From contig AP025074.1 of assembly GCA_036186865.1 (NCBI GenBank), positions 7,170,075 through 7,234,074 of the forward strand: DNA of 64,000 nt. The letters run 5' to 3'. Below are positions 1-10,879 of the stretch, piece after piece. The translations under genes and the position numbers were made by a program. The stretch is from Eustoma russellianum. Taxonomy: Eukaryota > Streptophyta > Magnoliopsida > Gentianales > Gentianaceae. The notes under the pieces were generated by a model, which was not told where the DNA came from, did not search any database, and saw only the letters and a list, made by a program, of their open reading frames with translations. Within the stretch, counting starts at the first letter, position 1, and each line of letters begins with the position of its first letter.

Positions 1-1402
1 ACATAAGAGTGCTTAAAACCAATAAAGGATCAACCTTTAAGCAAGAACTCACACATATACACCACTTAGCCCCTAGGCCGAAAGTTTATGCATCAAGGCT
101 TAGCATATCACAACTAAAATTGAATCTTAAGGTTATCTAGTCATTCATGCAAGCCCTTTCACATTCAAGCCACAAAAGTATAGTGTACATGCCTTTTCAA
201 CTTACTCCTCTTGAAAGGTGTATGGAAAGTTGAAACCTTTCTTCTCTTCTATGCATGTATCCCACGGTGGTGGAAAGGAAAAGAGATAAAAGGTTAGTTT
301 ACATCCTTAACTAAAATATACACTTAGTAAAGGCTAGATGAACTTACCAAAAACGAGCTTGAGTAGTGTTCAAGCTTCTCTAGACTAGAGTGCACAAAAA
401 GAGGGAGACTTATTGAGCCTAGTGACCTTGAAGGTCACGGTTATGAGCAAGAAAATAGCACCATAAGTTTCAGTTCATGAAATGTAGATATCTTCTCAAG
501 AAGGCTAAGAGCACTTACCTAATATCCCTTAGTCTTGGAAGAACCTAGGAACCTCTTGTTTTGCTCTTGGCCGTGTGGTTTGGGAAGAAAGGAAGAGAAT
601 GCACTTCTCTTGCACTAGAAGTCTTTTGAGTGTTTAGAAAATGTTTAGAGAATTCTCAATGGTGGTTCTTGGAGTGAATTCTCTCTTTTGGCTATGTTTT
701 AGCCGTTGGGGGAGGGGAGTAAGAGGGGTTAGGGTTTACCATAGGAATTAACCTTGATTACTTTAGTTAATCAAGGTTAATTTATTACTAACCTTGGTTA
801 CTTTAGTCTAATCATGGTTACTTTGGAACTAACCCAAATTACTTTATCCAATCATGGTTACCTTAACCTTGGTTTAAATGATAAAGTAACCATGGTAGGA
901 TTTAAAAATCCTCCATGGTTAGCCATTAGGTGGCCGGTTGGTCCCCAATGACCCCAACCATGTTTTATCCCCATTTATTACTTGCTTTATTTAATTTATT
1001 TTTTAGTTTCTTTTCCCCCTTCTTTCTCTTAAAATGATTAATTTGGAAAAATTTTGAAGCCCTTTTTGGGCTAAGGGCCTAAAGAAAGGAAAAAATGTTG
1101 GGTTGCAACCAAATTTTCTTGCTATTACCCATACTTGTTCTAAGGGCTTATTAGCTTACTTAGAAGATGGCCCTTACAATCTTAAGAAATTCAATTGGGG
1201 CCTTCCCTAACCTTGGGGCCGAAACCTTCCAAGCACTTGGGGGTGAATTGTGCCTCTCCTCATGGTCCAAGATTCATGCTCGAAAAATATATACGTATAT
1301 TACTTTCCATAACGTAAGCTATAATAATAATCATCGACTCAATAAATTGTAATTGCTCTTAGATAGATCTCAAGTACAAAAGGGTTCCCTATTTGGTTAC
1401 AA
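1..1402 (-). mobile_element. Tekay-type LTR, partial (L0), cut by the window edge
   Basis: This segment aligns by eye, in the same order, with the last part of the Tekay-1 LTR (about 13150-14388). Shared landmarks are a 'ggccgaaagtt' block, 'tctagtcattcatgca', a 'cccacggtgg' block, the TTA-rich inverted repeat at 751-777 and an end reading 'ggttacaaca'. Read on the minus strand the LTR therefore starts TGTTGTAACC at 1402. It is much more diverged from Tekay-1 than the two Tekay-1 LTRs are from each other. The bases just outside (GTCGT, 1403-1407) are the likely target duplication, because the homologous Copia-A LTR near 41241 is uninterrupted there. The short open frame at 1167-1352 has no support as a gene. 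Confidence 0.8.
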
Positions 1403-1969
1403 CAGTCGTGTTTGTAGAAAACCAAATTTTGCAACTTTTGTCGATTACGCGATTTTTCTCCGATTAAATTCTAACTTTTTGCACATGTTATATATATTAT
1501 GTCACACATAATATATATAGAATAACTTGAATATTCAGCTCTAAAGGCTGAGTAAAGTGGCGCCCCATGTGCTTAAAAAGATGAATTTGGAATCTCCACA
1601 ATTTGGCCTTAATTGGGGGTAATTTGTGTGTGCCAACATGGAATGATTTTATGGCTGTATATACCATATAAACCACGGAATTTGTGGCCATTTTTTAAGT
1701 GTAGGGGCTGGCCATCTATATATGGCAAGTACGTGAGACGTTGACGAAGTTTCGGTTGTCAACCGATACGACAATTTTTGGTTTAGAACCTTGTAACGTT
1801 TCGTAATAATTTTATCATCACCATGAATTATATCATATGATATAAGACTTGAATATACTCATAAATATGAGGTAAGTATAGTGGTGTGACGTTAACGTAC
1901 GTTCGTAAAATATATATAACGTGTCGCTAGTACGTTGGAATATATGTGTATAGTGCCTCTTAAAAAATC

Positions 1970-2032
<63 letters not shown>
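1403..2032 (-). mobile_element. Copia-A left LTR, U3-side piece (unoccupied Tekay-2 target site)
   Basis: This stretch is a diverged copy of 41241-41581 plus 54435-54600, which are the two halves of the Copia-A right LTR on either side of Tekay-2. Shared runs include 'ttttctccgattaaatt', 'ggggctggccat', 'gatacgacaatttttggttt' and 'atatgtgtatagtgcc'. At 1829-1833 it has a single TATAT where the other copy has TATAT on both sides of Tekay-2, so it is the pre-insertion site. It ends in a TA microsatellite, after which the LINE begins. I see no gene in it. Confidence 0.8.
1973..2032. repeat. (TA)n microsatellite, about 30 units
   Basis: Uninterrupted alternating AT. The Copia-A right LTR has a matching TA/TATG repeat at about 54578-54640, so the microsatellite belongs to the LTR. 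Confidence 0.95.
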
Positions 2033-2035
<3 letters not shown>

Positions 2036-2499
2036 AAAGCGAAATTTTATTAAAGAAAAGCCTCGCTTATGGCGGAGGTAACCATATTACAAAACGTATA
2101 TCAAACGAAAACAAATAAACTAAAGATGAAATAAGGATTGTTCGCCAATCATATATGATATGCCGCATTAAAACCTTGCCAAGTAAAACCACCCTTGTGG
2201 ATAAAACCTTGGCGAAGAAAAAAGCGTACATATTTATATGATTGGATCTTGAACATTTAAACACTGTTGATGTAAATTTTGATGGCAATATGGATGTCTT
2301 GAGTGAGGCTATGAGGCAAGCGATGAAGAAAAATTCATGAGGCAATGATGGTCCCCTTCGACGCCATTGTTGTTGCAGTAATATGTCTCCCAAACTCTCG
2401 AACCAGCCTAGCATGAAGGATGTTCCTCGGCACCAAGTAGCAGTAATTGTGTAAGTAAGCAGTAAAGAATCAACAACATGAATAATAAAGTTGTTAATA

Positions 2500-3015
2500 C
2501 GACATGCTCGCACCAAGGTTGCCCGTAGTCTTTGGACTGTGGGCAACTTATAACTTTGTGAAGCCATGCTCCCATGAGCCAGAAAATAACATGAAATTTG
2601 ATTTGTAGAACGTACCAGAGTTGCCTGCATAATGAAGATGCAGGAAACTAGAAAGTTGGTCAAGCCCCATTGTTTATGATATATGATGCGTTGCTCGAAG
2701 GTGGCCTCAAATGACTGATTTGCCTGCTTGCCGTGGCAGACCCAAGGGGAAGAGCTATGACCAAAGTTACCAGCATATGGGATTGCCAAACCATGCAACG
2801 TAGTTGGTGATCCTCGACAGAAAAAAGATAGCTTTGAATTAGTCTCAGTATATGATACAAGTATCAATATGAGCATAAGGCAACTCCAATAGCATACCGA
2901 TGTTGCCCGAAATCCATAGACTGCGGCAACAGAATGAAATAAACGCATCTGCTATATGAGTGGGAGGATAGATTGTATACCCGCGTTGCCTGCATGTAAA
3001 GAATGCAGGCAACCA
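2500..3015 (-). repeat. Diverged hairpin repeats in the LINE 3' UTR
   Basis: At least four inverted repeats share the arm GTTGCC(C/T)G: 2518-2547 (13-nt arms, two mismatches), 2620-2648 (11-nt arms, one mismatch), 2902-2930 (about 6-8 bp) and 2985-3013 (perfect 11-bp stem, 7-nt loop). Sequence after the stems is also related in two of them ('ataac...gaagcca'), so they look like diverged tandem duplicates. The 293-codon open frame over 2067-2948 runs straight through them and I do not accept it as a protein. Confidence 0.7.
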
Positions 3016-3038
3016 TATAACGAAGCCAGCCTTGCGTA

Positions 3039-3671
3039 TTACATTCTGATCACATGGAGGAGTCCATCTGTGTGATAAAAGCCACGTACCGAGTGCGGTA
3101 ATTGGCTTGCTGATGTAAATAGACAAGTAACCGGATGCAAGCGAGCATGTTGGCATAATTGGTGTGCAACCATATTAATCTCTCTAGGAATATGATGTAA
3201 CGTACTTCCAGTCAAATTCAAGAATTGGCCGAGTCTGGTGAATTCCGGCAGTGCATTAAGAGTGGTGCCAGACAACTGGGTAAGTTGCTTACAGTCCGTC
3301 TCAATGATGATATCTCGATGAAGCATGCCAAAGAACATCAAACTAAAAACAACCGCTTGCAATTCTGCTCGAAGAGGAGACAGCACAGGTAATTGAAAAG
3401 ATATCCCTGCAATCATCCTTCCGTTGGAGTCTCGCAGAATTGCTCCTGCAGATACATGTGTGCGTCCAGCCGAGGCATCCACATTGAGTTTTAATTTTCC
3501 TATCGGAGGAAGTGTCCACTTCAATGGTACTACTCGTTTTGGTCGAAGACGAGGGGAAAATCCACTCTGAACGAGAGTGGGGATGTGTTGTGCCAATGAC
3601 GTGCCAGAAAGAGTTGTAGCCCAATCAAAGCAGGATTGTCTTGCTAAGTGAAAGATGCGAGTTACAGGCAA
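3039..3671 (-). pseudogene. LINE ORF2 C-terminal RNase H domain
   Basis: The translation has the plant-LINE RNase H pattern: 'KLNVDAS', then 'GAILRDSNGRM', 'AELQAVVFSL', 'IIIETDCKQL' and 'HIPREINMVAHQL'. The acidic positions D, E and D of the catalytic set are present. In the element it would remove RNA from the RNA:DNA hybrid. It sits in a different frame from the segment immediately upstream (3625-4329), so a frameshift separates it from the rest of ORF2 and this copy is not functional. Confidence 0.85.
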
Positions 3672-4528
3672 ATCTGCATCTCCAAAATGATGATTTGTGT
3701 ATACTCACTCTCCAAATAGCCCAGCATAGCATAATGGGTCCAATGACTTTGAAATTTCCTTTTAGAGAATTAGCAGAAGAGGTTAGCCACCACTGGAGGA
3801 GGTATTGTCGGATGTTTTGAAGCTGAGGCAGCGGACAGTCAAGTATTGTAGAAAGTTGTATCCATGCAGACTTGACACACGGACAAAGCATAAACACATG
3901 AGCCATGGATGCTGAGGCGTTACGGCAAAATGGACATATTGATGGACAAATACAAGCGAAGACTTTAATGTTATCCTCCACTGGTAATGCAGAATGTAAT
4001 AACCTCCATATAAAAATGCTAACAGATGTTTGAACTCCTTTCCACCATATGAATTTGTGTGATAGCAGTCGAGCCCGATGAGGCCTGATATCTTCGTACG
4101 CGTGTCTGAGTGAAAACTGACCTGTAGGGCTTGACCGCCATATTGGAGTTGGGTGGCCTGATGTAAGCTGCAGGCAAAGCGTGTGTGAGGAACATATCCT
4201 CTTCCCAACTGGGGGAGTCATATATGCACGGCAAGAAATCCATTCTTTGTCCGTATCGCTCTCGCATATATACTGCCCATAGTGAGTTGCTTGAATGATA
4301 AGTCCACCAAAGGTTACAGTCCTAAGCACGCTGTATGTGTAGCAGATTTCTGACTCCCCATCCCCCTTCTATCTCCGGGTAGCATAGGTTCTCTAGGGAA
4401 GTCCAATGATGCTGTCCCCCCCATAGAAAGACTGAGATTTTCCTGTTAAGCACAGAAATGACTCTCTTGGGGAGACGAGATGCAGCTAAGAGGTGTAGTG
4501 GAATTGAGGTTAGAACCGATTTGAGCAA
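3625..4528 (-). pseudogene. LINE ORF2, region between RT and RNase H (two frames)
   Basis: Two open segments, 4322-4528 and 3625-4329, lie in different frames. The first has 'LKSVLTSIPLHLLAASRLPK' and 'FLWGG', the usual RT thumb-side sequence of plant LINEs. The second carries 'WRSSPTGQFSLRHAYEDIRP' and a C..C..H..C arrangement ('CICPSICPFCRNA...MAHVFMLCP') like the zf-RVT domain that precedes RNase H. Both are fragments of one decayed polyprotein. Confidence 0.8.
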
Positions 4529-4530
4529 AG

Positions 4531-5391
4531 TTAAACGACTCCTGGTGATAAAAGGCGACTAGCCCAGCCCGTTAATTTTGAATCAAAGTGTTGCAAGAGT
4601 GAAATGCAATAAGAGGCTCTATTGATACCGCGGTAAAGGTAGGAGCCCAAGTACTTGATTGGTAGCGAAGATGGTTGCATTGACAAGACTTGAACAACAC
4701 GCTGCTGTTGGCTTGGCGTTACATAAGTGCTCAGCACAAATAGACTTTTGGAGTAATTTACGAGCTGGCCCGAGGCTCTTTGATAGTCTTGTAGAAAAAC
4801 CTGAAACCTCTTCAAATTTTGTGTAGATGCATTGAGAAAAACCAATAAATCATCTGCGTAGGCTAAATGGGAGATTGGTGCAACTCTACCAGTTGCAAAA
4901 CCTTTAATATGTTGGGATTGGAACAACCTGTTTAAACCGCGACTAAAACCTTCTAAGCAAAGAATAAATAAGAGCGGAGATAACGGATCACCTTGTTTGA
5001 CTCCACGGGAAGGTGAAAAGAAACCATGATTTGTCCCATTAACAGCAATTGAGAGCTTGGAAAGATGCATGTAATTAAGGATGATACATATTAGTCGACA
5101 TTCAAATCCAAACTTGTTCAAAATGGCCTCTAAATATGACCAGCTAACACGATCAAAGGCTTTGGCCATATCAAGTTTTATCATTACTTGCCCATGACGG
5201 ACTTTTTTATCTAGTAGATGCGCCATCTCATTGGCCTTGATGACATGCTCGCTTATGTCATGCCCTTTTAGAAATCCAATTTGTTCTGCTGATATGATAT
5301 GCGGTAGCAAAGTATTCAATCGGGTTGCTAATATGCATGTGGTTACCTTGCTTATAAAATTGGAGAGACAAATAGGCCGAAAGTCCGCTTA
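4531..5391 (-). pseudogene. LINE ORF2 reverse transcriptase core
   Basis: Contains 'MIKLDMAKAFDRVSW', 'SPSRGVKQGDPLSPLLF' and 'HLAYADDLLVFLN'; YADD is the catalytic box of non-LTR reverse transcriptases. The frame is continuous with the upstream segment 5392-6117 except for one TAA at 5389-5391; sequence just after that stop still reads 'ADFRPICLSNFISKV', a conserved RT block. So this boundary is a single nonsense codon, not a gene start. The protein would prime cDNA synthesis on nicked chromosomal DNA. Confidence 0.88.
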
Positions 5392-6117
5392 AGTAGCTGG
5401 CTGTGTTTTTTTTGGAATCAATGTTATTAGAGATGATATCATGGCTTGTGGCGGAGGCACCCCCAGGAAGAACTCTTGGACCGCTACAATTACGTCAAGG
5501 TGAATAATATCCCAACATGCTCGGTAAAATTGCCCATTATAGCCATCTGGGCCTGCAGCACTGCTCAGACTTAAACTCCACACTGCCTCTTTTATTTCAA
5601 CTGCAGTTGGCATTTGTAACATCATGCGATTGTTTTCTGGCGTCACTAGTGAAGGGATGTGGTTCAGAAAGTCAGAAACTCCTGTAACATCTTCATGTGA
5701 GAAGAGTTGTTGATAAAAAGTGACTGCCTCAGCTCCAAGGGATGCATTGTCCTGCAATAGTGCACCTGCAGAATTCCTGAGATTCCCTATTTGTTGCCGT
5801 CGATGTTTATCCTTAACAATGGCATGAAAATATGTCGTATTGGCCTCTCCTTCTGCAATCCACTTAACTCTAGATTTTTGAGCCCAATACGATGTTTGCG
5901 CGTTAGTAGCCTGAAGCAGGTGAGCCTGTGACAACGAGAGTGCTGCACGATTGGCAGGAGTGGGATCAGCGTCAAACTGTCTTTCAAGTCTGTTGTAATT
6001 TTCCTCCGCTTTCACTACATTGTTGAAAATGTTTCCATAGACATTTTGGTTCCAAGCGCGAAGATCTTTTTTCAGTCTATTGAGCTTCATATATAACCCG
6101 CGCATACCACCAATCAT
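5392..6117 (-). pseudogene. LINE ORF2 linker between endonuclease and RT
   Basis: Carries the conserved segments 'LNRLKKDLRAWNQNVYGN', 'AQKSRVKWIAEGEANTTYF' and 'SAAGPDGYNGQFYRACWD', typical of plant L1 ORF2 between endonuclease and RT palm. Its ATG overlaps the TGA that ends the endonuclease segment (ATGA at 6114-6117), so the junction is a frameshift and not a real start. Confidence 0.85.
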
Positions 6118-6899
6118 GGGGTATTGAACCCATGTTGTTGCACATATGTGTTAAAATCCGGATGTTGCGCCCATGCATTGATGTATCGAAAAGGAGTGTG
6201 ACGCCTTTCGATTGTAGTAGCGCATTTTAGTAACAAAGGAGAATGATCCGATGTTGCACGCGATAAGTGCTGAACTGACATATTGGAGAACATATTTGTG
6301 AAAGCCACAGTACACAAGTATCTATCAAGTATGCGTCGAACCCTGCCTTGCCCAGTTCCACGTGCCCAAGTAAATGGTGAACCGACAAAGGGGAGATCCT
6401 GCAACCCACAGACATCCCCACATTGTTTGAAGTCTTCTAAATGTCGAAGAGGGGGAGAAGACCGTCCATCATGTTCATCAAGAGAGAGGTAAGTATTAAA
6501 ATCCCCACTGGTTATCCATGGCAGCATATTATTCTGAGAAAATTGTGTCAGAGACTCCCATAAAGAGCGTCTTTCTGCAATCGTGTGCTTACCATATACT
6601 GCCGACCATATGAAGGACTGTTGCGTGGGGGTGTGCATGAACGATAGATGCGAAGTTTGAGTGCCATGCTGTACATCGAGAAAACGCAAAAGCAAGGCAG
6701 ACCAAAATATCCAAATATTACCTTGGCATGTTTCCAAGGCATTGGAGAAACCTAATTTCAAGCGATAATACGAGAGTTTTGTGGAGCGTTGTTTTGGTTC
6801 AATGATAATCAAAATATGAATCTGCGACTGACGAAGCAACGTAATGAGTCGTTGTAACGATGTTCGAATCCCTCTCACATTCCACGTTAATGCATTCAT
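6114..6899 (-). pseudogene. LINE ORF2 N-terminal APE-like endonuclease
   Basis: Begins MNALTWNVRG, the usual start of plant L1 ORF2, followed by 'SGDFNTYLSLDEHDG' (catalytic D and N) and 'SRATSDHSPLLL' (the C-terminal SDH box). The enzyme would nick target DNA so that the RT can prime there. The domain itself is open for 261 codons but runs into a frameshift at its 3' end. Upstream (6900-7057) is the ORF1/ORF2 spacer. Confidence 0.88.
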
Positions 6900-7057
6900 G
6901 ATACCGTGTTTGCAGGCTTGGGACCCATACGCGAAGCACTTCTTGTGGTGACCGTGGAAGGTGGCCTTGGTGGCAACTCATGTTTATGACGCCGGCGGCG
7001 TCTTGTTGCCACTGGTATAAATCCATCCTGATCATGTGACGTACCAGCCAGGTTGAT

Positions 7058-7597
7058 TTACGTCATGTCAATGCTTGCAGACAACATTCTTGCGGAAAGA
7101 CGTCGATTAATCTCATCTAAGGACTTCCGCATTTGCTGCTGAAATTGAGAGCGTGAGGCCGTATCTGTGTGAAAAACATGAGCTATGTGATCTGCATCTG
7201 AATCTGATACTTGAAAGACATCTGGGTCATCTAGAGCATCATGTGCTGAATTATCGGGTTCTTCAAACAGTCTGTGAAGCGAAAACTCTTCAACGATAGT
7301 GTCTGTGTCAGGGGCCACATCACCTGCAACAATGTGAGTTATGGGCTGAGAAAGGTCATCCGTTTGCGAACCTGATATTGTAGCGTCTTTTGGACTTGGG
7401 ATGGATTGTTGATGATCCACATTGCTTGGGGCCAAAGGAACACGTTGTAACGTCTGCAAAGTACTATCCGTGGATTTCTGGAGCAAAGTGACTGATGGAG
7501 GAACCAAGGTGGAATCTTTTTGCCCTTTCTTAGGTGTCCATCGCGTAGTAGGGTTTTGTGGCTTTGACGGCGGCTGAGCATGATCATGCTTTCTCAA
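7058..7597 (-). pseudogene. LINE ORF1 C-terminal remnant
   Basis: An open segment of 179 codons with a basic, Pro/Gln-rich start and an acidic C-terminal half ending in a short amphipathic stretch ('FQQQMRKSLDEINRRLSAR'). There is no RRM or zinc knuckle, so the RNA-binding part of ORF1 is missing. Its position just upstream of the ORF2 endonuclease is the main reason for the call. The open frame starts within a few bases of the LINE/Copia-A junction, so the first Met may be fortuitous. Confidence 0.55.
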
Positions 7598-7599
7598 TA

Positions 7600-7790
7600 A
7601 TCTCCCCCTTTTGATGATTTACAAAATAATCTTAGTACGTGATTTAAATTTGATTGCTCCCCCTCCAATCGTGCACAAATTCAAAATTTGAATTTCAAAT
7701 TTCGAATTTTATCCCCCTTGATTTGTGCAATCAATCTCAATCGATCTCTCTCTCTTCCCCTGAAATCATGCACTCTCTCCCCCTTTTTTT
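7600..7790 (-). other. Copia-A polypurine tract cluster before the 3' LTR
   Basis: Four CCCCC-rich tracts occur within 190 bases on the plus strand: 'tctcccccttttg' (7601), 'ctccccctcc' (about 7658), 'atcccccttg' (about 7711) and 'ctcccccttttt' (about 7776). On the element's strand they are polypurine tracts. The one beside the LTR is the likely plus-strand primer. Copia-B has the same arrangement of several tracts. Confidence 0.65.
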
Positions 7791-7861
7791 GGAAAGACAA
7801 TCAAAAGTGCATGTAAATATGGAAAGAAATATCACATCAAATCAGCAGAAGTCATGCCTAA

Positions 7862-9420
7862 TTTAGAACGAAGTTTTCGTACGTGGCTTGATTTAGTGCC
7901 TTAGTGAAGATGTTGGCTACTTGTGCCTCAGTGCGTATGTGATCTATGATAATATCACCAATATTTATGTGATCACGAAGGAAGTGATATCATACTTCTA
8001 TATGCTTGGCCTTAGAGTGCAGTACGGGGTTCTTAGATAGGTTTATGGCACTCATACTATCACAGTAGATTGGAATACGATTTACCGTGATACCAAAATT
8101 AGAAAGTTGTTGTTTTAACCATAGTAGTTGTGTACAACAAAGACTAAGTGCAATGTATTCAGCTTCGGTAGTGGATAAAGCTACACTTGCTTGCTTTTTA
8201 GAAAACCATAAAATTAGTGAATTTCCTATAAATTGACAAGTGCCACTTGTGCTTTTTCTATCTATTTTACATCTACCATAATCCGCGTCGGTATAAGCAT
8301 GCAAGTTCAATTCACAATCTTTATCAGACCAAATACCTAAAGTGGGTGTGTGCTTAATATAGCGAAATATTCTTTTCACAGCATTATACTGAGACACTTT
8401 AGGTTGACTTTGAAAACATGCACGCATACACACACTAAACATGATATCAAGTCTACTCATAGTAAGATATAGCAAAGAACCAATCATAGACCTATATAAA
8501 GCATTATCAAAATCTTTTCCATGTTCATCTTTATCTAGTTTGGTGGTGACACTCATAGGGGTGGGGGATGGTTTTAGGTTCTCAAAATTGAACTTTTTAA
8601 TCATGTCATTTACATATTTAACTTGGCTTATATGTATACCTTTACTCGTTTGTTTAATTTTCAAGCCAAGAAAGAAATTCAATTCACCAACCATAGACAT
8701 TTCAAATTCGGATTTCATGCAAGTTTCAAAATCTTCAACAAGTTTATGAGATGTAGATCCAAAAATGATGTTATCAACATAAATTTTAATGATCAATAAA
8801 TCCGATTTATCATGTTTCAAGAATAGAGTGCTATCTATCGTGCCTCTTTTAAAACCATTTTCTAAAAGAAATGTAGCAAAACGATCATACCACGCCCTAG
8901 GTGCTTGCTTTAAACCGTATAGTGTCTTCTTTAATTTGTATACGTGATCGAGGTATTTCAAATCTTCAAAACCGGGTGGTTGCTTCACATATACTTTTTC
9001 TTGTATAAAGCCATTTAAAAATGCACTTTTCACGTCCATTTGATAGAGTTTAAAACCTTTCATGCAAGCAATAGCAAGTAAAAGTCATATGGCTTTTAAA
9101 CGTGCTACGAGTGCAAAGGTTTCGTCATAGTCTATTCCTTCTTTTTGATTATATCCTTGTGCTACAAGTCTAGCCTTGTTTCTAACAACTTTACCTTCTT
9201 CATTCATTTTATTTCTAAACACCATTTTGTGCCTATTATAGTCTTATCTTGTGGTCGTGGCACTAAATCTCATATATCATTTCTTACGAATTGATTAAGT
9301 TCATCACGCATAGCATCAATCCGAGAAGAATCACTTAAAGCATCAAACACGTTTTTAGGTTCAACTTCGAATATCATGGCATGAATTGGTTTATTTCATC
9401 CGGATTTATTCTTCTACGTG
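7862..9420 (-). pseudogene. Copia-A reverse transcriptase and RNase H
   Basis: The main open segment (7990-9063) begins inside RT ('KLYQMDVKSAFLNGFIQEKV') and contains 'IKIYVDNIIFGST', where the usual YVDD is YVDN, losing the second catalytic Asp. It then has the RNase H blocks 'DADYGRCKIDRKSTSGTCQF' and 'VALSTTEAEYIALS', and ends near 'LSKNPVLHSKAKHIEV', where a TGA replaces an Arg codon. Homology continues past it to 'VANIFTKAL' near 7890. N-terminal RT sequence (9070-9420) is in broken frames. Copia-B is the best comparison. Confidence 0.88.
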
Positions 9421-9421
9421 T

Positions 9422-10662
9422 TCACACACCGTGAGTAATGTTGCCTATGATGAGATCGTGTGGGTGATCCCTATGCCATATTGGTTGATTATTCTCTACG
9501 TTCTCATGCAATTCTAAGTGATCATGCATTTCTAGTGTGTTTACTTCATCATGCGTGCCATCATCATCATCATCATCATCTAACACGGGTTTTAATTCAA
9601 AATAATTGTCATATTCTTTATCTTTTTCAACCTCACCAAATTCATTAAACTTCACATGAATGGATTCTAAAATTTGTCTAGTGCTGGGATCATAACATCT
9701 ATATGCTTTTTGATTCTTAGAATATCCAACAAAAATGCATTCAATTGATTTAGATTCAAACTTGTCAAAATTATCTTTCGTATTTAAAACAAAGCATTTG
9801 CAACCAAACACTCGAAAGTAATCAATCTTAGGCATACGATCATTTACTATTTCATAAGGCGTTTTATTTATTTTCTTTCTAATAGACAAATGATTAACTA
9901 TATAGCATGCACAATTTACGGCTTCCGCTCACAAAAATCTAGGCAATTTATTTTCACACAACATGGTTCTAGCGATTTCTTGTAGTGTCCTATTCTTTCT
10001 TTCTACTACTCCATTTAGTTGTGGAGTTCCAGGTGGCGAAAACTCGTGTTTGATTCCGTTTTCTTTGCAAAATGCAATCATGTCCTTGTTTTTAAGTTCA
10101 CCGCCTCTATCGCTTCTAATCTTTTTCACATTTAAACCATATTCATTTTCAAGTTGTTTAATTAGTTTCGCAATGGCACTATCATCTTTATTTGCAAGAA
10201 ATAAAGTCCATGTATAGCGAGAAAAATCATCAACGATAACGCATGCATAATGACGTCCACCGAGACTCTTAGTGCGACTAGGACCAAATAAATCAATGTG
10301 TAATAGTTATAAAACTCTAGACGTGCTAATTTCATTTTTAGGTTTAAGTGACTCGCGTGTTTGTTTGCCTTTAATACAAGATTCACACAACTAAAAGTTG
10401 TCTAAATCAAGTTTAGGCAATCCTCGTATTAGGTTCTTTTGTTGAAGTTTTTCAAGTGTAGAAATGCCGATGTGTCCTAAACGTCTATGCCACAAATTAA
10501 CATTAGGTTCATTTGGTATAAAACACTTAACCTTAGCATCTAACATGTCATCCATAGAAAGTGTAAAAATATTTCCTTCCCTTTTTCCTTTTAAAACTGT
10601 TTCTCTATTTTTATTTATTATGTTGCAATATGGATGAGTAAAACACACGTCAAAGCCGTTGT
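9422..10662 (-). pseudogene. Copia-A integrase and GAG-pre-integrase region
   Basis: Broken into segments. 10391-10662 has the pre-integrase zinc-binding block ('LWHRRLGHIGISTLEKL'). 9929-10386 has the integrase core ('KKIRSDRGGELKNKD', 'GVVERKNRT'). 9422-9889 has the C-terminal integrase part ('DYFRVFGCKCFVLNTKDN', 'FVGYSKNQKAYRCYD') and an Asp run encoded by an ATC/GAT repeat near 9557-9580. Several stops interrupt it. The reading stops at 10662 at 'NNGFDV', where the inserted Tekay LTR begins. Confidence 0.85.
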
Positions 10663-10879
10663 TGTTGTACCCCATGAAAATCGTACCATACTTGTATAAG
10701 AATGAATAAAGCAATGAGTGAAAAGACAATATTGACCCCTAAGCTTTTGTAAGTTCGGACAAAGGCCTTGATCAACCTTAGGATAAATTCGTTTTGATAA
10801 GAATGCAAACGTAAGTGAGCCTCACAAAGCAAGATTAAGATCATAATTAGGTAAAATAAATAAGATCATAAATTATTTA
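10663..10879 (+). mobile_element. Tekay-type LTR L3, 5' end (split by Tekay-1)
   Basis: Starts TGTTGTACCCCATG, matching the TGTTGTACCC start of the Tekay-2 LTR, inside the Copia-A pre-integrase reading. Its first 217 bases resemble the first 200 of the Tekay-2 LTR in layout. It is interrupted at 10880 by Tekay-1 and resumes at 22905. The expected target duplication is GTTGT (10658-10662); I could not find its partner. Confidence 0.7.

Larger units (their letters stand above)
2033..7594 (-). mobile_element. L1-type LINE, 5'-truncated and decayed
   Basis: On the minus strand the order is: C-terminal part of ORF1 (7597-7058), APE-like endonuclease, reverse transcriptase with a YADD box, a Cys/His-rich stretch, an RNase H domain, a roughly 1 kb structured 3' untranslated region and a 3' end with an AATAAA-like signal (about 2050) followed by a short A run. 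This is the architecture of plant L1 LINEs. The 5' end is missing: only the acidic tail of ORF1 remains and it abuts the Copia-A polypurine tract, which fits the usual 5' truncation of LINE copies. ORF2 is broken by frame changes and at least one nonsense codon. Confidence 0.88.
7595..10662 (-). mobile_element. Copia-A (old SIRE-like copia), pol-side body
   Basis: Minus-strand copia pol and the 3' noncoding region with its polypurine tracts. It begins with CAATA (7595-7599), probably the last five bases of the 3' LTR (CAACA in intact relatives). It stops abruptly at 10662 inside the GAG-pre-integrase domain, where a Tekay LTR starts. The gag half of the same element lies at 37504-39290, displaced by the inserted elements. 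Confidence 0.85.

Noticed and set aside
2067..2948. 293-codon minus-strand open frame
   Set aside because: Lies in the LINE 3' UTR after the RNase H domain and reads through the hairpin repeats; no protein-like pattern.
6283..6492. Plus-strand frame over the LINE endonuclease
   Set aside because: Opposite-strand shadow of the ORF2 endonuclease.
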